Notes: generated from the sequence alone by a model not told the origin. Positions 1-9,250 are shown, numbered from the stretch's first letter. The stretch: DNA of 64,000 bases from Streptomyces lienomycini (GCF_027947595.1 NZ_CP116257.1:2232001-2296000), one strand, 5' to 3'. Numbers and translations: made by a program.

Positions 1-819
1 GTGACGGGCGCGACAGGCGTGACGGGTACGACAGGCGGGGCGGACGGGACCGACCGGGAGTGGAGCCTGGCCGAGCTGGCCGCCGCCTACGCCTATCCCG
101 AGCCGGACGGGCGGCGGGAGACGTGGCTGCGGGCCAACATGGTCTCCACCCTCGACGGCGCCGCCCAGCACGACGGCCGCTCCCAGCCCATCTCCAGCGC
201 GGCCGACATGCGGATCTTCGGCACCCTGCGCGCCCTCGCGGACGTGGTGATCGCCGGCGCCGAGACCGTGCGGCAGGAGGGGTACCGCCCGGCCCGGGCG
301 CGGGCGGACTTCGCGGACGCGCGGCGGGCTGCGGGCCAGGGCCCCGTGCCCGCGGTCGCGGTGGTCAGCGCCAGCCTCGAGCTGGACTTCTCCCTGCCGC
401 TGTTCACCTCCCCCCTCGTGCCCACCCTGCTCCTGACCGGGGCCGCCGCGGCCCCGGACCGGATCGCGGCCGCCGAGAAGGCCGGCGCCCGGGTGGTGAT
501 CGCCGGTGACGGGGTGGGCGTGGACCCCGCCCGCGCCCTGCGGGCGCTCGCCGCGCTCGGCCACACCCGGCTGCTGACCGAGGGTGGTCCGCGGCTGCTG
601 GGGCAGTTCGTCGCCGCCGGGGTGCTCGACGAGCTGTGCCTGACCGTCTCGCCGATGCTGACCGCCGGGGACGCGCAGCGGATCGCGGGCGGACCGGCGG
701 TCGAGGTGCCGCGCCGGTTCGCACTGGCGTCCCTGCTGGAGGAGGAAGGTTTCCTCTTCGGCCGGTACCGGCGTGCGGAGGACCGTCCGGGAATCGATGG
801 AATCTCCCGTTCCGTTTAG
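1..819 (+). CDS. RibD C-terminal-type pyrimidine/dihydrofolate reductase family protein
   Basis: A 272-residue protein with the NADPH-dependent reductase fold of the RibD C-terminal domain (riboflavin pathway pyrimidine reductase, DHFR-like). Supporting segments are NMVSTLDG at residues 46-53, GAETVRQEGYRP at 86-97, and a late TEGGP loop followed by a hydrophobic segment near 193-222, all typical of the family. The first 16 residues are a Gly/Thr/Ala-rich tail. The GTG start coincides with the first base of the window, so an upstream start cannot be excluded. There is no deaminase domain, so it is not a full RibD. Many Streptomyces carry such stand-alone reductases of unproven substrate, so a riboflavin role is inferred only from the fold. 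Confidence 0.8.
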   Translation: MTGATGVTGTTGGADGTDREWSLAELAAAYAYPEPDGRRETWLRANMVSTLDGAAQHDGRSQPISSAADMRIFGTLRALADVVIAGAETVRQEGYRPARARADFADARRAAGQGPVPAVAVVSASLELDFSLPLFTSPLVPTLLLTGAAAAPDRIAAAEKAGARVVIAGDGVGVDPARALRALAALGHTRLLTEGGPRLLGQFVAAGVLDELCLTVSPMLTAGDAQRIAGGPAVEVPRRFALASLLEEEGFLFGRYRRAEDRPGIDGISRSV

Positions 820-943
820 TCCGCGCCGGGCACACTGATTCCGGCAGTACCTGTGCGATCACGGGGCAGGATGGTTTCCGCAGGGTCCGGTACGGCCTAC
901 GGAGGGTGGGCCCACGGGTCCTCGTAAGGAGAAGGGGCGCCTG

Positions 944-1417
944 GTGTTCACAAGCGTTTTGATGATCGAGAAGGCCCTGACGTCCGCCGACGTGGAGTTC
1001 GTCACCACTTTGCACGGGGACGAGGAGGTCGCCTTCCACGTGCTGCTCCAGCCGCGCGGCGATCAGGCCGACCGGCTGCTGCGGGCCATCGACGACGTCG
1101 CGCTCGGCGAGCTCGACGACGCCGTACGGGAGGGGGAGACCCCGGAGGGGCAGGACGCGCAGAGCGTCGGGGAGCGGGCCCTGGAGGTGTCCCTCACCGC
1201 CCTGCGCGCGTCCGGTGCCCAGGCCGAGGGGCGGCTGATCGAGGACCACCCGCTGGACGAGCTGAAGGCCCTGGCCATGGAGATCGGCGCCGACGAGGTG
1301 ATCGTCCTGACCGACCCCCACTACGTGGAGGAGTTCTTCCACCGGGACTGGGCCTCCCGGGCCCGGCACAAGGTCGGCGTACCGGTCCTGAAACTCTTCT
1401 CCCACAGCAAGGCATAG
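944..1417 (+). CDS. Small conserved UspA-like protein (often labelled indole-3-glycerol phosphate synthase)
   Basis: A 157-residue protein. The GTG start follows AAGGAG at 926-931. Its C-terminal part (HPLDELKALAMEIGADEVIVLTD, cited here only by its ends, then a VGVPVLKLF tail) looks like the alpha/beta end of a universal-stress-type domain, but no glycine-rich ATP loop is visible. Streptomyces homologues are widely labelled indole-3-glycerol phosphate synthase. At 157 residues it is too short for a TrpC barrel and shows no TrpC motifs, so I regard that label as a propagated error. It lies between a reductase and murC and is followed by a hairpin that probably ends its transcript. Confidence 0.7.
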   Translation: MFTSVLMIEKALTSADVEFVTTLHGDEEVAFHVLLQPRGDQADRLLRAIDDVALGELDDAVREGETPEGQDAQSVGERALEVSLTALRASGAQAEGRLIEDHPLDELKALAMEIGADEVIVLTDPHYVEEFFHRDWASRARHKVGVPVLKLFSHSKA

Positions 1418-1425
1418 GCTGGTGC

Positions 1426-1448
1426 CGCGCCCCCGCCGAGGGGGCGCG
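1426..1448 (+). terminator. Hairpin between the UspA-like gene and murC
   Basis: A perfect 9-bp stem (CGCGCCCCC / GGGGGCGCG) with a five-base loop starts 9 bases after the stop at 1417. There is no T tract, as is usual for Streptomyces terminators. It lies 18 bases before the murC ribosome binding site, so it could also act on the murC leader. Confidence 0.55.
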
Positions 1449-1478
1449 TCCACCAACAGACCCCTGGGAGAACAGCGC

Positions 1479-2876
1479 ATGGCACCCGGCCTTCCTACCG
1501 CCATGGACCGACCGCACTTCATCGGCATCGGCGGCGCCGGGATGTCGGGCATCGCCAAGATCCTCGCCCAGCGCGGTGCCGCCGTGGCGGGCAGCGACGC
1601 CAAGGAGTCCGCGACCGCCCAGGCACTGCGCGCCCTGGGCGCCACCGTGCACATCGGGCACGCGGCGGACCACCTCGCCGACGACGCGAGCTGTGTGGTC
1701 GTCTCCTCGGCCATCCGCGAGGACAACCCGGAGCTGGTCCGCGCCGCCGAACGGGGCATCCCGGTCGTGCACCGCTCCGACGCCCTGGCCGCCCTGATGA
1801 ACGGCCTGCGTCCGATCGCGGTGGCCGGCACGCACGGCAAGACCACCACCACCTCGATGCTGGCGGTCTCCCTGTCCGAGCTGGGCCTGAACCCGTCGTA
1901 CGCGATCGGCGGCGACCTCGACGCGCCGGGCTCCAACGCCCTCCACGGCGACGGGGAGATCTTCGTCGCCGAGGCGGACGAAAGCGACCGCAGCTTCCAC
2001 ACGTACGCCCCCGAGGTCGCCATCGTCCTCAACGTCGAGCTGGACCACCACGCCAACTACGCGTCGATGGACGAGATCTACGAGTCCTTCGAGACCTTCG
2101 CCGACAAGATCGTGCCCGGCGGAACCCTGGTGATCGCCGCCGACCACGAGGGGGCCCGGGAGCTGACCCGGCGGCTGGCCGGCCGGGTGCGGACGGTGAC
2201 GTACGGGGAGTCCGAGGACGCCGACGTGCGCATCCTGTCCGTCGTCCCGCAGGGCCTCAGGAGCGAGGTCACCGTCGTCATGGACGGGGCCGAGCTGACC
2301 TTCGCCGTCTCCGTCCCCGGCCGCCACTACGCCCACAACGCCGTCGCCGCCCTCGCCGCGGGCGCCGCCCTCGGTGTCCCCGCCGCCGAGCTGGCCCCCG
2401 CGCTGGCCGCGTACACCGGCGTCAAGCGGCGCCTCCAGCTCAAGGGCGAGGCGGCCGGCGTCCAGGTCGTCGACTCCTACGCGCACCACCCCACCGAGAT
2501 GACCGCCGACCTGGAGGCCATGCGCGCCGCCGTCGGCGACGCCCGCATCCTGGTCCTCTTCCAGCCGCACCTCTTCTCCCGCACCCAGGAGCTGGGCAAG
2601 GAGATGGGCCAGGCGCTGAACCTCGCGGACGCCTCGGCCGTCCTCGACATCTACCCGGCCCGCGAGGACCCGATCCCGGGCATCACCAGCGACCTGATCG
2701 TCGAGGCGGCCCGGGCGGCCGGCGCCGACGTCACGCCGGTCCACGACAAGCAGGAGGCTCCCGCGGTGGTCGCGGGAATGGCGAAGGCCGGTGATCTCGT
2801 TCTCACCATGGGCGCGGGCGACGTCACCGACCTCGGACCGCGCATCCTGGACGAGCTGTCGAGCAAGGCGAAGTAA
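1479..2876 (+). CDS. murC: UDP-N-acetylmuramate--L-alanine ligase
   Basis: MurC adds L-alanine to UDP-MurNAc in the cytoplasm, the first step of the peptidoglycan stem peptide. The 465-residue protein has the N-terminal nucleotide-sugar loop GIGGAGMSG (residues 16-24), the Mur-ligase ATP loop GTHGKTTTT (117-125), and conserved central and C-terminal Mur domains including a VDSYAHHPTE segment. I chose the ATG at 1479 because GGGAG precedes it by 8 bases; an in-frame ATG 57 bases upstream would add a poorly conserved Arg/Gly-rich extension. Streptomyces murC is typically separated from the main division and cell wall cluster, and this stand-alone location fits that pattern. msrB follows 14 bases later. 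Confidence 0.95.
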   Translation: MAPGLPTAMDRPHFIGIGGAGMSGIAKILAQRGAAVAGSDAKESATAQALRALGATVHIGHAADHLADDASCVVVSSAIREDNPELVRAAERGIPVVHRSDALAALMNGLRPIAVAGTHGKTTTTSMLAVSLSELGLNPSYAIGGDLDAPGSNALHGDGEIFVAEADESDRSFHTYAPEVAIVLNVELDHHANYASMDEIYESFETFADKIVPGGTLVIAADHEGARELTRRLAGRVRTVTYGESEDADVRILSVVPQGLRSEVTVVMDGAELTFAVSVPGRHYAHNAVAALAAGAALGVPAAELAPALAAYTGVKRRLQLKGEAAGVQVVDSYAHHPTEMTADLEAMRAAVGDARILVLFQPHLFSRTQELGKEMGQALNLADASAVLDIYPAREDPIPGITSDLIVEAARAAGADVTPVHDKQEAPAVVAGMAKAGDLVLTMGAGDVTDLGPRILDELSSKAK

Positions 2877-2890
2877 GGGGCTGAGAACTC

Positions 2891-3298
2891 ATGTCGTACG
2901 ACGTCGAGAAGCCGGACGAGCAGTGGCGGGCGGAGCTGGCCCCGGCCGAGTACGCCGTCCTGCGCGAGGCCGCCACGGAGCCCGCCTTCACCGGTGAGTA
3001 CACCGACACCAAGACCGAGGGCGTCTACTCCTGCCGGGCCTGCGGCGCGGAGCTGTTCACCTCCACCACCAAGTTCGAGTCGCACTGCGGCTGGCCGTCC
3101 TTCTTCGACCCGAAGGACACCGACGCGGTCGAGCTGATCGAGGACCGCACCCACGGCATGGTCCGCACCGAGGTGCGCTGCGCCCGCTGCGGCTCGCACC
3201 TCGGGCACGTGTTCGAGGGCGAGGGGTATGCGACCCCGACCGACCAGCGGTACTGCATCAACAGCATCTCGCTGCGGTTGGAGCCGACGGCGGGCTGA
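2891..3298 (+). CDS. msrB: Peptide-methionine (R)-S-oxide reductase
   Basis: MsrB reduces methionine-R-sulfoxide in proteins. The 135-residue chain is a complete single-domain enzyme. Two CxxC pairs, C48/C51 and C97/C100, form the structural zinc site. The catalytic cysteine is C122 in RYCIN, and C66 in SHCGWPS is a candidate resolving cysteine. It starts 14 bases after murC with a weak ribosome binding site, suggesting co-transcription with murC. The gene is followed by short GC-rich tandem repeats and then by a convergent histidine kinase gene. Confidence 0.96.
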   Translation: MSYDVEKPDEQWRAELAPAEYAVLREAATEPAFTGEYTDTKTEGVYSCRACGAELFTSTTKFESHCGWPSFFDPKDTDAVELIEDRTHGMVRTEVRCARCGSHLGHVFEGEGYATPTDQRYCINSISLRLEPTAG

Positions 3299-3351
3299 GC
3301 CGGCGACGGGCCGGGCCGGCGACGGGCCGGGCCGGGCCGGCGACGGGCCGG
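3299..3351. repeat. Three copies of a 16-bp GC-rich repeat
   Basis: GCCGGCGACGGGCCGG occurs at 3299-3314, 3315-3330 and 3336-3351, between the convergent msrB and histidine kinase stop codons. Each unit can form a small internal stem (CCGG...CCGG). This may serve as a transcription barrier, or it may be slippage-prone filler. Confidence 0.8.
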
Positions 3352-3352
3352 G

Positions 3353-4792
3353 TCAGCGACGGGCGGCCGGGAGCGTCACGGTGAACACCGTCGCCCCCGG
3401 TTCGCCGCCCAGAGCGATCGTGCCGCCGTGCGCCCGCACCAGTGAGGCGGCGACGGCCAGGCCCAGGCCGCTGCCGCCCCGGTCGCGGCTGCGGGCCTTG
3501 TCGACGCGGTAGAAGCGGTCGAAGATCCGGTCCCGGTCGGCCACCGGCACACCGGGACCGGTGTCGGCGACCGACACCCGGGCCGCCTCGGCCGTGACGG
3601 TCACCGTGACGGCGACCTCGGTGCCGGGCGGCGTGTGCACGGCCGCGTTGGTGAGGAGGTTGTCCAGCACCTGCCGGATCCGCTGCGGATCCAGGCGCAG
3701 CCGCACCCCCGCCGGCCCGGGCGTCACCGTCACCGTCAGCGGATGGTCCGGCCGACCGGCGCGGAAGGCGTCGGCCGCCTGCCGCACCAGCTCCGTCAGG
3801 TCCGCCTCCCGCCACCGCAGCGGCGCCTCCACCTCGTCCGCGTCCAGCCGGGCGAGCAGCAGCAGATCGTCCAGCAGGGTCCCCATCCGCGCCGCCTCCG
3901 CACGCAGCCGGGCCAGGTGCCGCTCCCGCTCCTCGGGGGCGTTGGCCGCCGCGTACTGGAAGAGGTCGGCGTAGCCCCGTACGGACATCAGCGGGGTGCG
4001 CAGCTCGTGCGAGGCGTCCGCGACGAACCGGCGCAGCCGCTGCTCGGCGCGCGCCCGCACCGCCAGCGACGCGTCGATGTGCTCCAGCATCGTGTTGAAC
4101 GCGGTCCGCAGCTCCGCCACCTCCCTGCCGCCGTCCCGGCCGTCGGCCCGCAGCGGCAGCCGCGCGGCCGACTCGGTCAGGTCGTGCGAGGCGATGCCGT
4201 GTGCCGTGCTCGCCATGTCGCTCAGCGGTTCCAGTCCCCGCCGCAGCATCCGCCGCCCGAACACCACCAGCGCGAGCAGCGCGAGCCCGAAGGCGACGAC
4301 CTGCACCGTGATCAGCTGCCGCACCGTGTCCTCCACATCGCCCAGGGGTGCCGCGCTGACCAGCACCACCCCGGGCCCGACCGCGCAGGCCCGCAGCAGG
4401 TACGGGCCGTGCCCGTCGATCCGCACGGTGCGGGTGAGGTCCTCGCCCGAGCGGGCCATGGTCCGCGCCAGGTCGGTCAGCGCCCGGCTGTCGGCCGGCA
4501 CCTCGGCGGGCGTGCGCAGGTCCGCCGAGCCGCCGGACACGTCGTACACCGCCGTGTACCAGCCGTAGTAGGGCTTGCGTTCCACCGTGCCGTGCGCCGC
4601 CGCGTCCTTGGACTGCACCACCTGCACCAGCTTCATCTGGTCGGCGAGCTGCCGCTCCAGGTAGTCCCGCATGTACGCGGTCAGCACCGTGCCCACCACG
4701 GCGAACACCACCAGCGCCAGCACCCCCAGCCCCAGCGCCAGCCGGGTGCCGAGCCGCAGCCCGCGGTAGGCGTGCCACCACCGGCGTATCAC
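3353..4792 (-). CDS. Two-component sensor histidine kinase
   Basis: A 479-residue membrane kinase. The first transmembrane helix spans about residues 17-40, an extracytoplasmic sensor of about 115 residues follows, and the second helix spans 158-178. A HAMP segment comes next (about 180-246). The HisKA box ASHELRTPL carries the phosphoacceptor H262. The ATPase domain has its N box (NLLTNAAVHT), DTGPG, and GSGLGLA. It starts at a GTG overlapping by four bases the TGA of the response regulator gene upstream, so the two are translationally coupled. The signal is unknown and no pathway gene lies in the same transcription unit. Confidence 0.95.
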   Translation of the reverse strand: MIRRWWHAYRGLRLGTRLALGLGVLALVVFAVVGTVLTAYMRDYLERQLADQMKLVQVVQSKDAAAHGTVERKPYYGWYTAVYDVSGGSADLRTPAEVPADSRALTDLARTMARSGEDLTRTVRIDGHGPYLLRACAVGPGVVLVSAAPLGDVEDTVRQLITVQVVAFGLALLALVVFGRRMLRRGLEPLSDMASTAHGIASHDLTESAARLPLRADGRDGGREVAELRTAFNTMLEHIDASLAVRARAEQRLRRFVADASHELRTPLMSVRGYADLFQYAAANAPEERERHLARLRAEAARMGTLLDDLLLLARLDADEVEAPLRWREADLTELVRQAADAFRAGRPDHPLTVTVTPGPAGVRLRLDPQRIRQVLDNLLTNAAVHTPPGTEVAVTVTVTAEAARVSVADTGPGVPVADRDRIFDRFYRVDKARSRDRGGSGLGLAVAASLVRAHGGTIALGGEPGATVFTVTLPAARR

Positions 4793-5505
4793 CCGGCCGC
4801 CTGCCGGATCGCGTAGCCGAAGCCCCGCACCGTCCGGATCAGCGGCTCACCCGCGCCGTCCGCGCCGTCCATGCCGCTCGCGTGCTCCAGCTTGCGGCGC
4901 AGCCGGCTCACGACCAGTTCCACGACGTTGGACCGGCCGCCGAAGCCGTACTCCCACACGTGGTCCAGGATCTGGGCCTTCGTCAGCACGGCCGGCGACT
5001 TGCGCATCAGGTAGCGCAGCACCTCGTACTCGGTCGGCGTCAGCGACAGCCGCCGCTCGCCGCGGCGCACCTCACGGGTGTCCTCGTCCATCGCCAGGTC
5101 CGCCACCCGCAGCACCGACCGCCGCGGGAGCGGCCCGGTGCCGCGCCGCAGCACGGTGCGCAGCCGGGCCATCAACTCCTCCACCGCGAACGGCTTGACC
5201 AGGTAGTCGTCGCCGCCCCGGGTCAGCCCCGCCACCCGGTCGGCCACCCCGTCGCGGGCGGTGAGGAACACCACCGGCACCGTCGTGCCCGCACCGCGCA
5301 GCCGGTCCAGGACCCCGAAGCCGTCGACGTCCGGCAGCATCACGTCGAGCACCACGATGTCCGGCCGGAACCGGACGGCCAGCCGCAGCGCCTGCTCACC
5401 GGAGTGCGCGGTGACCGCCTCCCAGCCCTCGTAACGGGCGACGGTGGCCACGAGATCGGCGATGGGCGGGTCGTCGTCCACCACGAGCAGTCGCACTTTG
5501 TCCAC
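4789..5505 (-). CDS. OmpR/PhoB-family response regulator
   Basis: A 238-residue regulator with a receiver domain and a winged-helix C-terminal domain. The acidic pair D10/D11, phosphoacceptor D54 and K104 are all present. The effector has LTPTEYEVLRYLM and a terminal RTVRGFGYAI, typical of the OmpR class. The reading frame is open further upstream, but the extra residues are unlike receiver N-termini, so I start at the GTG giving VDKVRLLVVDDD. A second GTG three codons later has a better-spaced purine run (GGGTGG) and is an alternative. It is divergent from the osmoprotectant importer across a 196-base region. Confidence 0.92.
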   Translation of the reverse strand: MDKVRLLVVDDDPPIADLVATVARYEGWEAVTAHSGEQALRLAVRFRPDIVVLDVMLPDVDGFGVLDRLRGAGTTVPVVFLTARDGVADRVAGLTRGGDDYLVKPFAVEELMARLRTVLRRGTGPLPRRSVLRVADLAMDEDTREVRRGERRLSLTPTEYEVLRYLMRKSPAVLTKAQILDHVWEYGFGGRSNVVELVVSRLRRKLEHASGMDGADGAGEPLIRTVRGFGYAIRQAAG

Positions 5506-5701
5506 CCGCCCATACTGCGCCACCGCCCCGCGGGACCGACAGGCCGGGAAGGTTTCCGGTGTGAACGTCCGAACAGCGGGAAGGAGTCGCCCCGGAGCAG
5601 CGGGCCGAGGCGGCACAGCCGTCTACACTCGACCGGCGACGGCCCCACCGACCGCGGCCGGAGCGGGCAGCTTCTGCCAGACCCGAAGGGCATTCGGCGT
5701 T

Positions 5702-6853
5702 TTGATACGGATGGAATCAGTCACCAAGCGGTACCCGGACGGCACCGTCGCGGTCGACCGGCTGTCGCTGGAGATACCCGACCGCTCGATCACGGTCCTG
5801 GTCGGCCCCTCGGGCTGCGGCAAGACGACCACCCTGCGGATGATCAACAGAATGGTCGAACCCACTGAGGGAACGATCCTGCTCGACGGCGAGGACCTCC
5901 AGCGGCAGCCCGTCACCACCCTGCGCCGGTCGATGGGCTACGTCATCCAGAACGCCGGGCTCTTCCAGCACCGGACGATCCTCGACAACATCGCCACCGT
6001 GCCCCGCATGACCGGCTGGGGCAAGCAGAAGTCCCGCGAGCGGGCCGCGGAGCTGATGGAGCGCGTGGGGCTCGACGCCGCCCTCGGCAAGCGCTACCCG
6101 TACCAGCTCTCCGGCGGCCAGCAGCAGCGCGTCGGCGTGGCCCGGGCGCTGGCCGCCGACCCGCCGGTGCTGCTCATGGACGAGCCGTTCTCCGCCGTCG
6201 ACCCCGTGGTCCGCAAGGGGCTGCAGGACGAACTCCTGCGCCTCCAGGACGAGCTGGGCAAGACCATCGTCTTCGTCACCCACGACATCGACGAGGCCAT
6301 CAAACTGGGCACCATGGTCGCGGTGATGCGCACCGGCGGCCGGCTCGCCCAGTTCGCACCGCCCGCCGAGCTGCTGTCCGACCCCGCGGACGAGTTCGTC
6401 GAGGACTTCCTCGGCGCCGACCGCGGCATCCGGCGCCTCTCCTTCTTCCCCTCCGGCGCCCTGGAGCTGACCACCGGCCCGGTCGTGCGCGCCGACGCCG
6501 GCGCCGAGCAACTGGCCGCGGTCGACGCCCCGCACCTGCTGGTGACCGACGCGGAGGGCAGGCCGCTGGGCTGGGCCGAGCCGGGAGACCTCGCCGCCGG
6601 GGGCCCGGCGGCCGGGCGACTGCTGCCCTACGGGCGGCCGTTCGTGCCCGGCACCGACTCGCTGCGGGCCGCCCTCGACTGCGCCGTCCTCTCGCCCACC
6701 GGCTGGGCCGTCGCCGTGGACACCGACGGCCGGGTCACCGGCGTCGTCTCCCAGCAGACCATCGGCGAGGCGATCCGCGCCGCCCACGGTGCGGGGGCCA
6801 CCGGCGACGCGCCGGCCGAGGAGTCCGCCGACGTCACCAAGGTCGCCCCGTGA
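5702..6853 (+). CDS. Osmoprotectant (betaine/choline-type) ABC importer ATPase
   Basis: A 383-residue OpuCA/ProV-like ATPase that powers uptake of quaternary-ammonium compatible solutes. It shows Walker A GPSGCGKTT, signature LSGGQQQR, Walker B VLLMDEP and the switch THD. After the ATPase domain there is a regulatory region of about 140 residues, ending in one CBS-like segment (TDGRVTGVVSQQTIGEAI). I start at TTG 5702, giving MIRMESVTKRYPDG, which matches the usual N-terminus; ATG 5711 is the alternative. The downstream permease starts inside the last codon and stop (GTGA overlap), so the four genes to 9250 form one operon. Confidence 0.93.
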   Translation: MIRMESVTKRYPDGTVAVDRLSLEIPDRSITVLVGPSGCGKTTTLRMINRMVEPTEGTILLDGEDLQRQPVTTLRRSMGYVIQNAGLFQHRTILDNIATVPRMTGWGKQKSRERAAELMERVGLDAALGKRYPYQLSGGQQQRVGVARALAADPPVLLMDEPFSAVDPVVRKGLQDELLRLQDELGKTIVFVTHDIDEAIKLGTMVAVMRTGGRLAQFAPPAELLSDPADEFVEDFLGADRGIRRLSFFPSGALELTTGPVVRADAGAEQLAAVDAPHLLVTDAEGRPLGWAEPGDLAAGGPAAGRLLPYGRPFVPGTDSLRAALDCAVLSPTGWAVAVDTDGRVTGVVSQQTIGEAIRAAHGAGATGDAPAEESADVTKVAP

Positions 6854-7551
6854 ACGGCTTCTTCGACATCCCGAGCGACCTGGACAACACCTACTTCGGC
6901 CTGATCGGGCTGCACCTGCGCGAAGCGCTGCTGCCGGTCCTCGCCGGTCTGCTCGCCGCGCTGCCCGTCGCCCAGCTCTGCGTCCGCTTCCGCTGGCTGT
7001 ACCCGCCCGTGCTCGGCGTGACCACCGTGTTCTACGCCATCCCGTCGCTGGCCGTCTTCGTGGTCCTCATCGACTACACCGGCCAGACCGAGCTGACCGT
7101 GATGATCCCGCTGGCCGTGTACAGCCTGGTGGTGCTCGTCCCGGCGATCGTCGACGGGGTCCGGTCGGTGCCCGAGGAGACGCTGGCCGCTTCCACCGCC
7201 ATGGGCTTCGGCCCCGTCCGGCGCTACCTCCAGGTCCAGTTGCCGATCGCCGTGCCCGCGATCCTCGCCGGGCTGAGGGTGGCCGTGTCGGCGAGCATCT
7301 CCCTGGTCAGCGTCGGCGCCCTCATCGGCAACCAGGGCGCCCTCGGCAACCTGCTCGCCGACGCCCAGAAGTACGGGCGGCCGGAACTGGCGGTGAACTC
7401 CGTCCTCACCACCGCCGTACTGGCGATCCTGTGCGACGCGGCCCTCGTCCTGGTCCGCAACCTGCTGACCCCGTGGATGCCGCGGGGCAGGCGGCAACGC
7501 CCGAAGGCGGCCGCCGCGCGGCCCGAACCGCAGGAGGCGGCGGCCCGGTGA
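6850..7551 (+). CDS. Osmoprotectant ABC importer permease 1
   Basis: A 233-residue inner-membrane permease of the BPD_transp_1 family with about five or six hydrophobic helices. The cytoplasmic EAA loop is recognisable around VPEETLAASTAMGFGPVRR. The C-terminus is an Arg/Ala-rich cytoplasmic tail. The GTG start overlaps the ATPase stop by four bases and its own stop overlaps the next permease start by four bases, so the two permeases are probably made in equal amounts and form a heterodimer. Confidence 0.92.
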   Translation: MNGFFDIPSDLDNTYFGLIGLHLREALLPVLAGLLAALPVAQLCVRFRWLYPPVLGVTTVFYAIPSLAVFVVLIDYTGQTELTVMIPLAVYSLVVLVPAIVDGVRSVPEETLAASTAMGFGPVRRYLQVQLPIAVPAILAGLRVAVSASISLVSVGALIGNQGALGNLLADAQKYGRPELAVNSVLTTAVLAILCDAALVLVRNLLTPWMPRGRRQRPKAAAARPEPQEAAAR

Positions 7552-8213
7552 ACGTCCTCCACTTCGTCAACGCCTTCTTCGGCGACGGCGCCCACTGGCA
7601 CGGCTACGACGGCATCCCCCGACGCCTGGTCGAACACGTCCAGTACACCCTGATGGCCCTCGGCCTCGCCGCCGCGATCGGGCTGCCCGCCGGGCTGCTG
7701 ACCGGGCACACCGGGCGCGGCGGCAACGCCGTCGCCTTCGTCGCCACCGCCGCCCGCGCCCTGCCCAGCTTCGGCCTGCTGGTGCTGATCGCCGTGGCCG
7801 TCGGCATCGGCCTGCTGCCCGTGATGGTCCCGCTGGTCGTGCTCGCGATCCCGCCGATCCTGGTGACCACCTACGAGGCGGTCCGCTCCGTCGACCCCTC
7901 CCCGGTGGACGCCGCGCGGGGCATGGGCATGCGCGAGTCGAGCATCCTCTTCCGCGTCGAACTGCCCGTCGCCCTCCCGCTGGTCCTCAGCGGACTGCGC
8001 TCGGCCGCCATCCAGGTCGTCTCGACGGCGACCATCGCCGCGTACGTCAGCCTCGGCGGCATCGGCCGCTACATCATCGACGGCCTCTACCAGCGCGACT
8101 ACGAGAAGGTGGTCGGCGGCGCCACGCTGGTGGCCGCCCTCGCCCTCGTCACCCTCACACTCTTCTGGGCGGCGGGACGGTTCGCGGTGTCGCCGGGGGT
8201 GCGCAGGCGTTGA
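7548..8213 (+). CDS. Osmoprotectant ABC importer permease 2
   Basis: A 221-residue second permease of the same importer. A short N-terminal segment is followed by the usual hydrophobic helices and an EAA loop near VDPSPVDAARGMGMRESSILF. It starts at GTG 7548 within the stop of permease 1. The binding-protein gene follows after 74 bases, and this permease resembles OpuCD/YehY-type partners of permease 1. Confidence 0.92.
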   Translation: MNVLHFVNAFFGDGAHWHGYDGIPRRLVEHVQYTLMALGLAAAIGLPAGLLTGHTGRGGNAVAFVATAARALPSFGLLVLIAVAVGIGLLPVMVPLVVLAIPPILVTTYEAVRSVDPSPVDAARGMGMRESSILFRVELPVALPLVLSGLRSAAIQVVSTATIAAYVSLGGIGRYIIDGLYQRDYEKVVGGATLVAALALVTLTLFWAAGRFAVSPGVRRR

Positions 8214-8287
8214 CGGCGCACGGCGGCGGGGAAACCGTAACCAGGCCGTTCTTGACTGACCGGCGAGTGGCTCGTTTGGATCGACGG

Positions 8288-9250
8288 ATGACTTCCACCG
8301 CGCAGAGCAGCAGGTCCAGGACCAGGCACACCGGCGCGACGGCCGTCGCGCTCATCGCCGCGGCGGCGCTGCTCGCGGGCTGTTCCTCCGACTCCGACGA
8401 CACCTCCGACAACCCGTTGGCGGGCGACAAGGCGGAGGCGGGCACCGTCGTCGTCGGCTCGAACAACTTCGCCGAGTCCACCCTGCTCGCCGACATCTAC
8501 GGCGAGGCGCTCAAGGCCAAGGGCCTCAAGGTCTCCTACAAGCACAACATAGGAAGCCGCGAGACGACGTACGGCCTGATGAAGAACGGCTCCGTCACGG
8601 TGCTGCCCGAGTACAACGGTTCGCTGCTCGCCTACCTCGACCCCGAGGCCGAGCAGAAGTCCGTCGAGGCGGTGAACGAGGCCGCGAAGGCCAAGCTCGA
8701 CAAGAAGCTGACGCTGCTGGAGTCGTCGCCGGCCGAGAACAAGGACTCGGTGAGCGTCAACGCCGAGACCGCGAAGAAGTACGGGCTCACCGCCGAGTCG
8801 ACCCTCGCCGACCTCAAGGACGCCGCACCGGACCTGGTGATCGGCGGGTCACCCGAGTTCCAGACCCGGCAGCAGGGACTCAAGGGCCTGGAGTCCGTGT
8901 ACGGCCTGAAGTTCAAGTCCTTCAAGGCGCTCGACGCGGGCGGCCCGCTGACCCAGTCGGCGCTGACCAAGAACGACGTGCAGGCGGCCGACGTCTTCAC
9001 CACCGACCCGGCCATCATCAAGGAGAAGTTCGTCGTCCTGAAAGACCCGGAGAACCTCTTCGGCCACGCGAACGTGACCCCGCTGGTCACCAAGGACGGG
9101 CTGTCCAAGGAGGGCGTGGCCGCGCTCGACGCGGTCTCCGCCAAGCTGGACACCAAGACGCTCCTCGACCTGGACGCCCGGGTCCAGCTGGACAAGAAGG
9201 ACCCGCTGGACGTGGCCAAGGAGTGGCTGAAGTCGGCGGGTCTCGTCTGA
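8288..9250 (+). CDS. Osmoprotectant ABC importer substrate-binding lipoprotein
   Basis: A 320-residue lipoprotein of the OpuAC/OsmX (QAT) family. The signal peptide ends in the lipobox LLAGC with acylated C32. The mature protein opens with VVVGSNNFAESTLLADIYGE, the hallmark of this family, and contains an acidic Asp/Lys-rich C-terminal lobe. I use ATG 8288 because it gives a normal signal peptide; the open frame reaches to 8210 without a good ribosome binding site. It would bind glycine betaine, choline or a related solute and deliver it to the two permeases upstream. The exact ligand cannot be read from the sequence. Confidence 0.93.
   Translation: MTSTAQSSRSRTRHTGATAVALIAAAALLAGCSSDSDDTSDNPLAGDKAEAGTVVVGSNNFAESTLLADIYGEALKAKGLKVSYKHNIGSRETTYGLMKNGSVTVLPEYNGSLLAYLDPEAEQKSVEAVNEAAKAKLDKKLTLLESSPAENKDSVSVNAETAKKYGLTAESTLADLKDAAPDLVIGGSPEFQTRQQGLKGLESVYGLKFKSFKALDAGGPLTQSALTKNDVQAADVFTTDPAIIKEKFVVLKDPENLFGHANVTPLVTKDGLSKEGVAALDAVSAKLDTKTLLDLDARVQLDKKDPLDVAKEWLKSAGLV

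Noticed and set aside
944..1417. Indole-3-glycerol phosphate synthase annotation
   Set aside because: The protein is far too short for the TrpC barrel and lacks its motifs; I keep it as an uncharacterised UspA-like protein.
3299..3351. Defence-type or CRISPR-like repeats
   Set aside because: Only three adjacent GC-rich copies without unique spacers lie between convergent stops; they are better explained as a terminator-like or slippage repeat.
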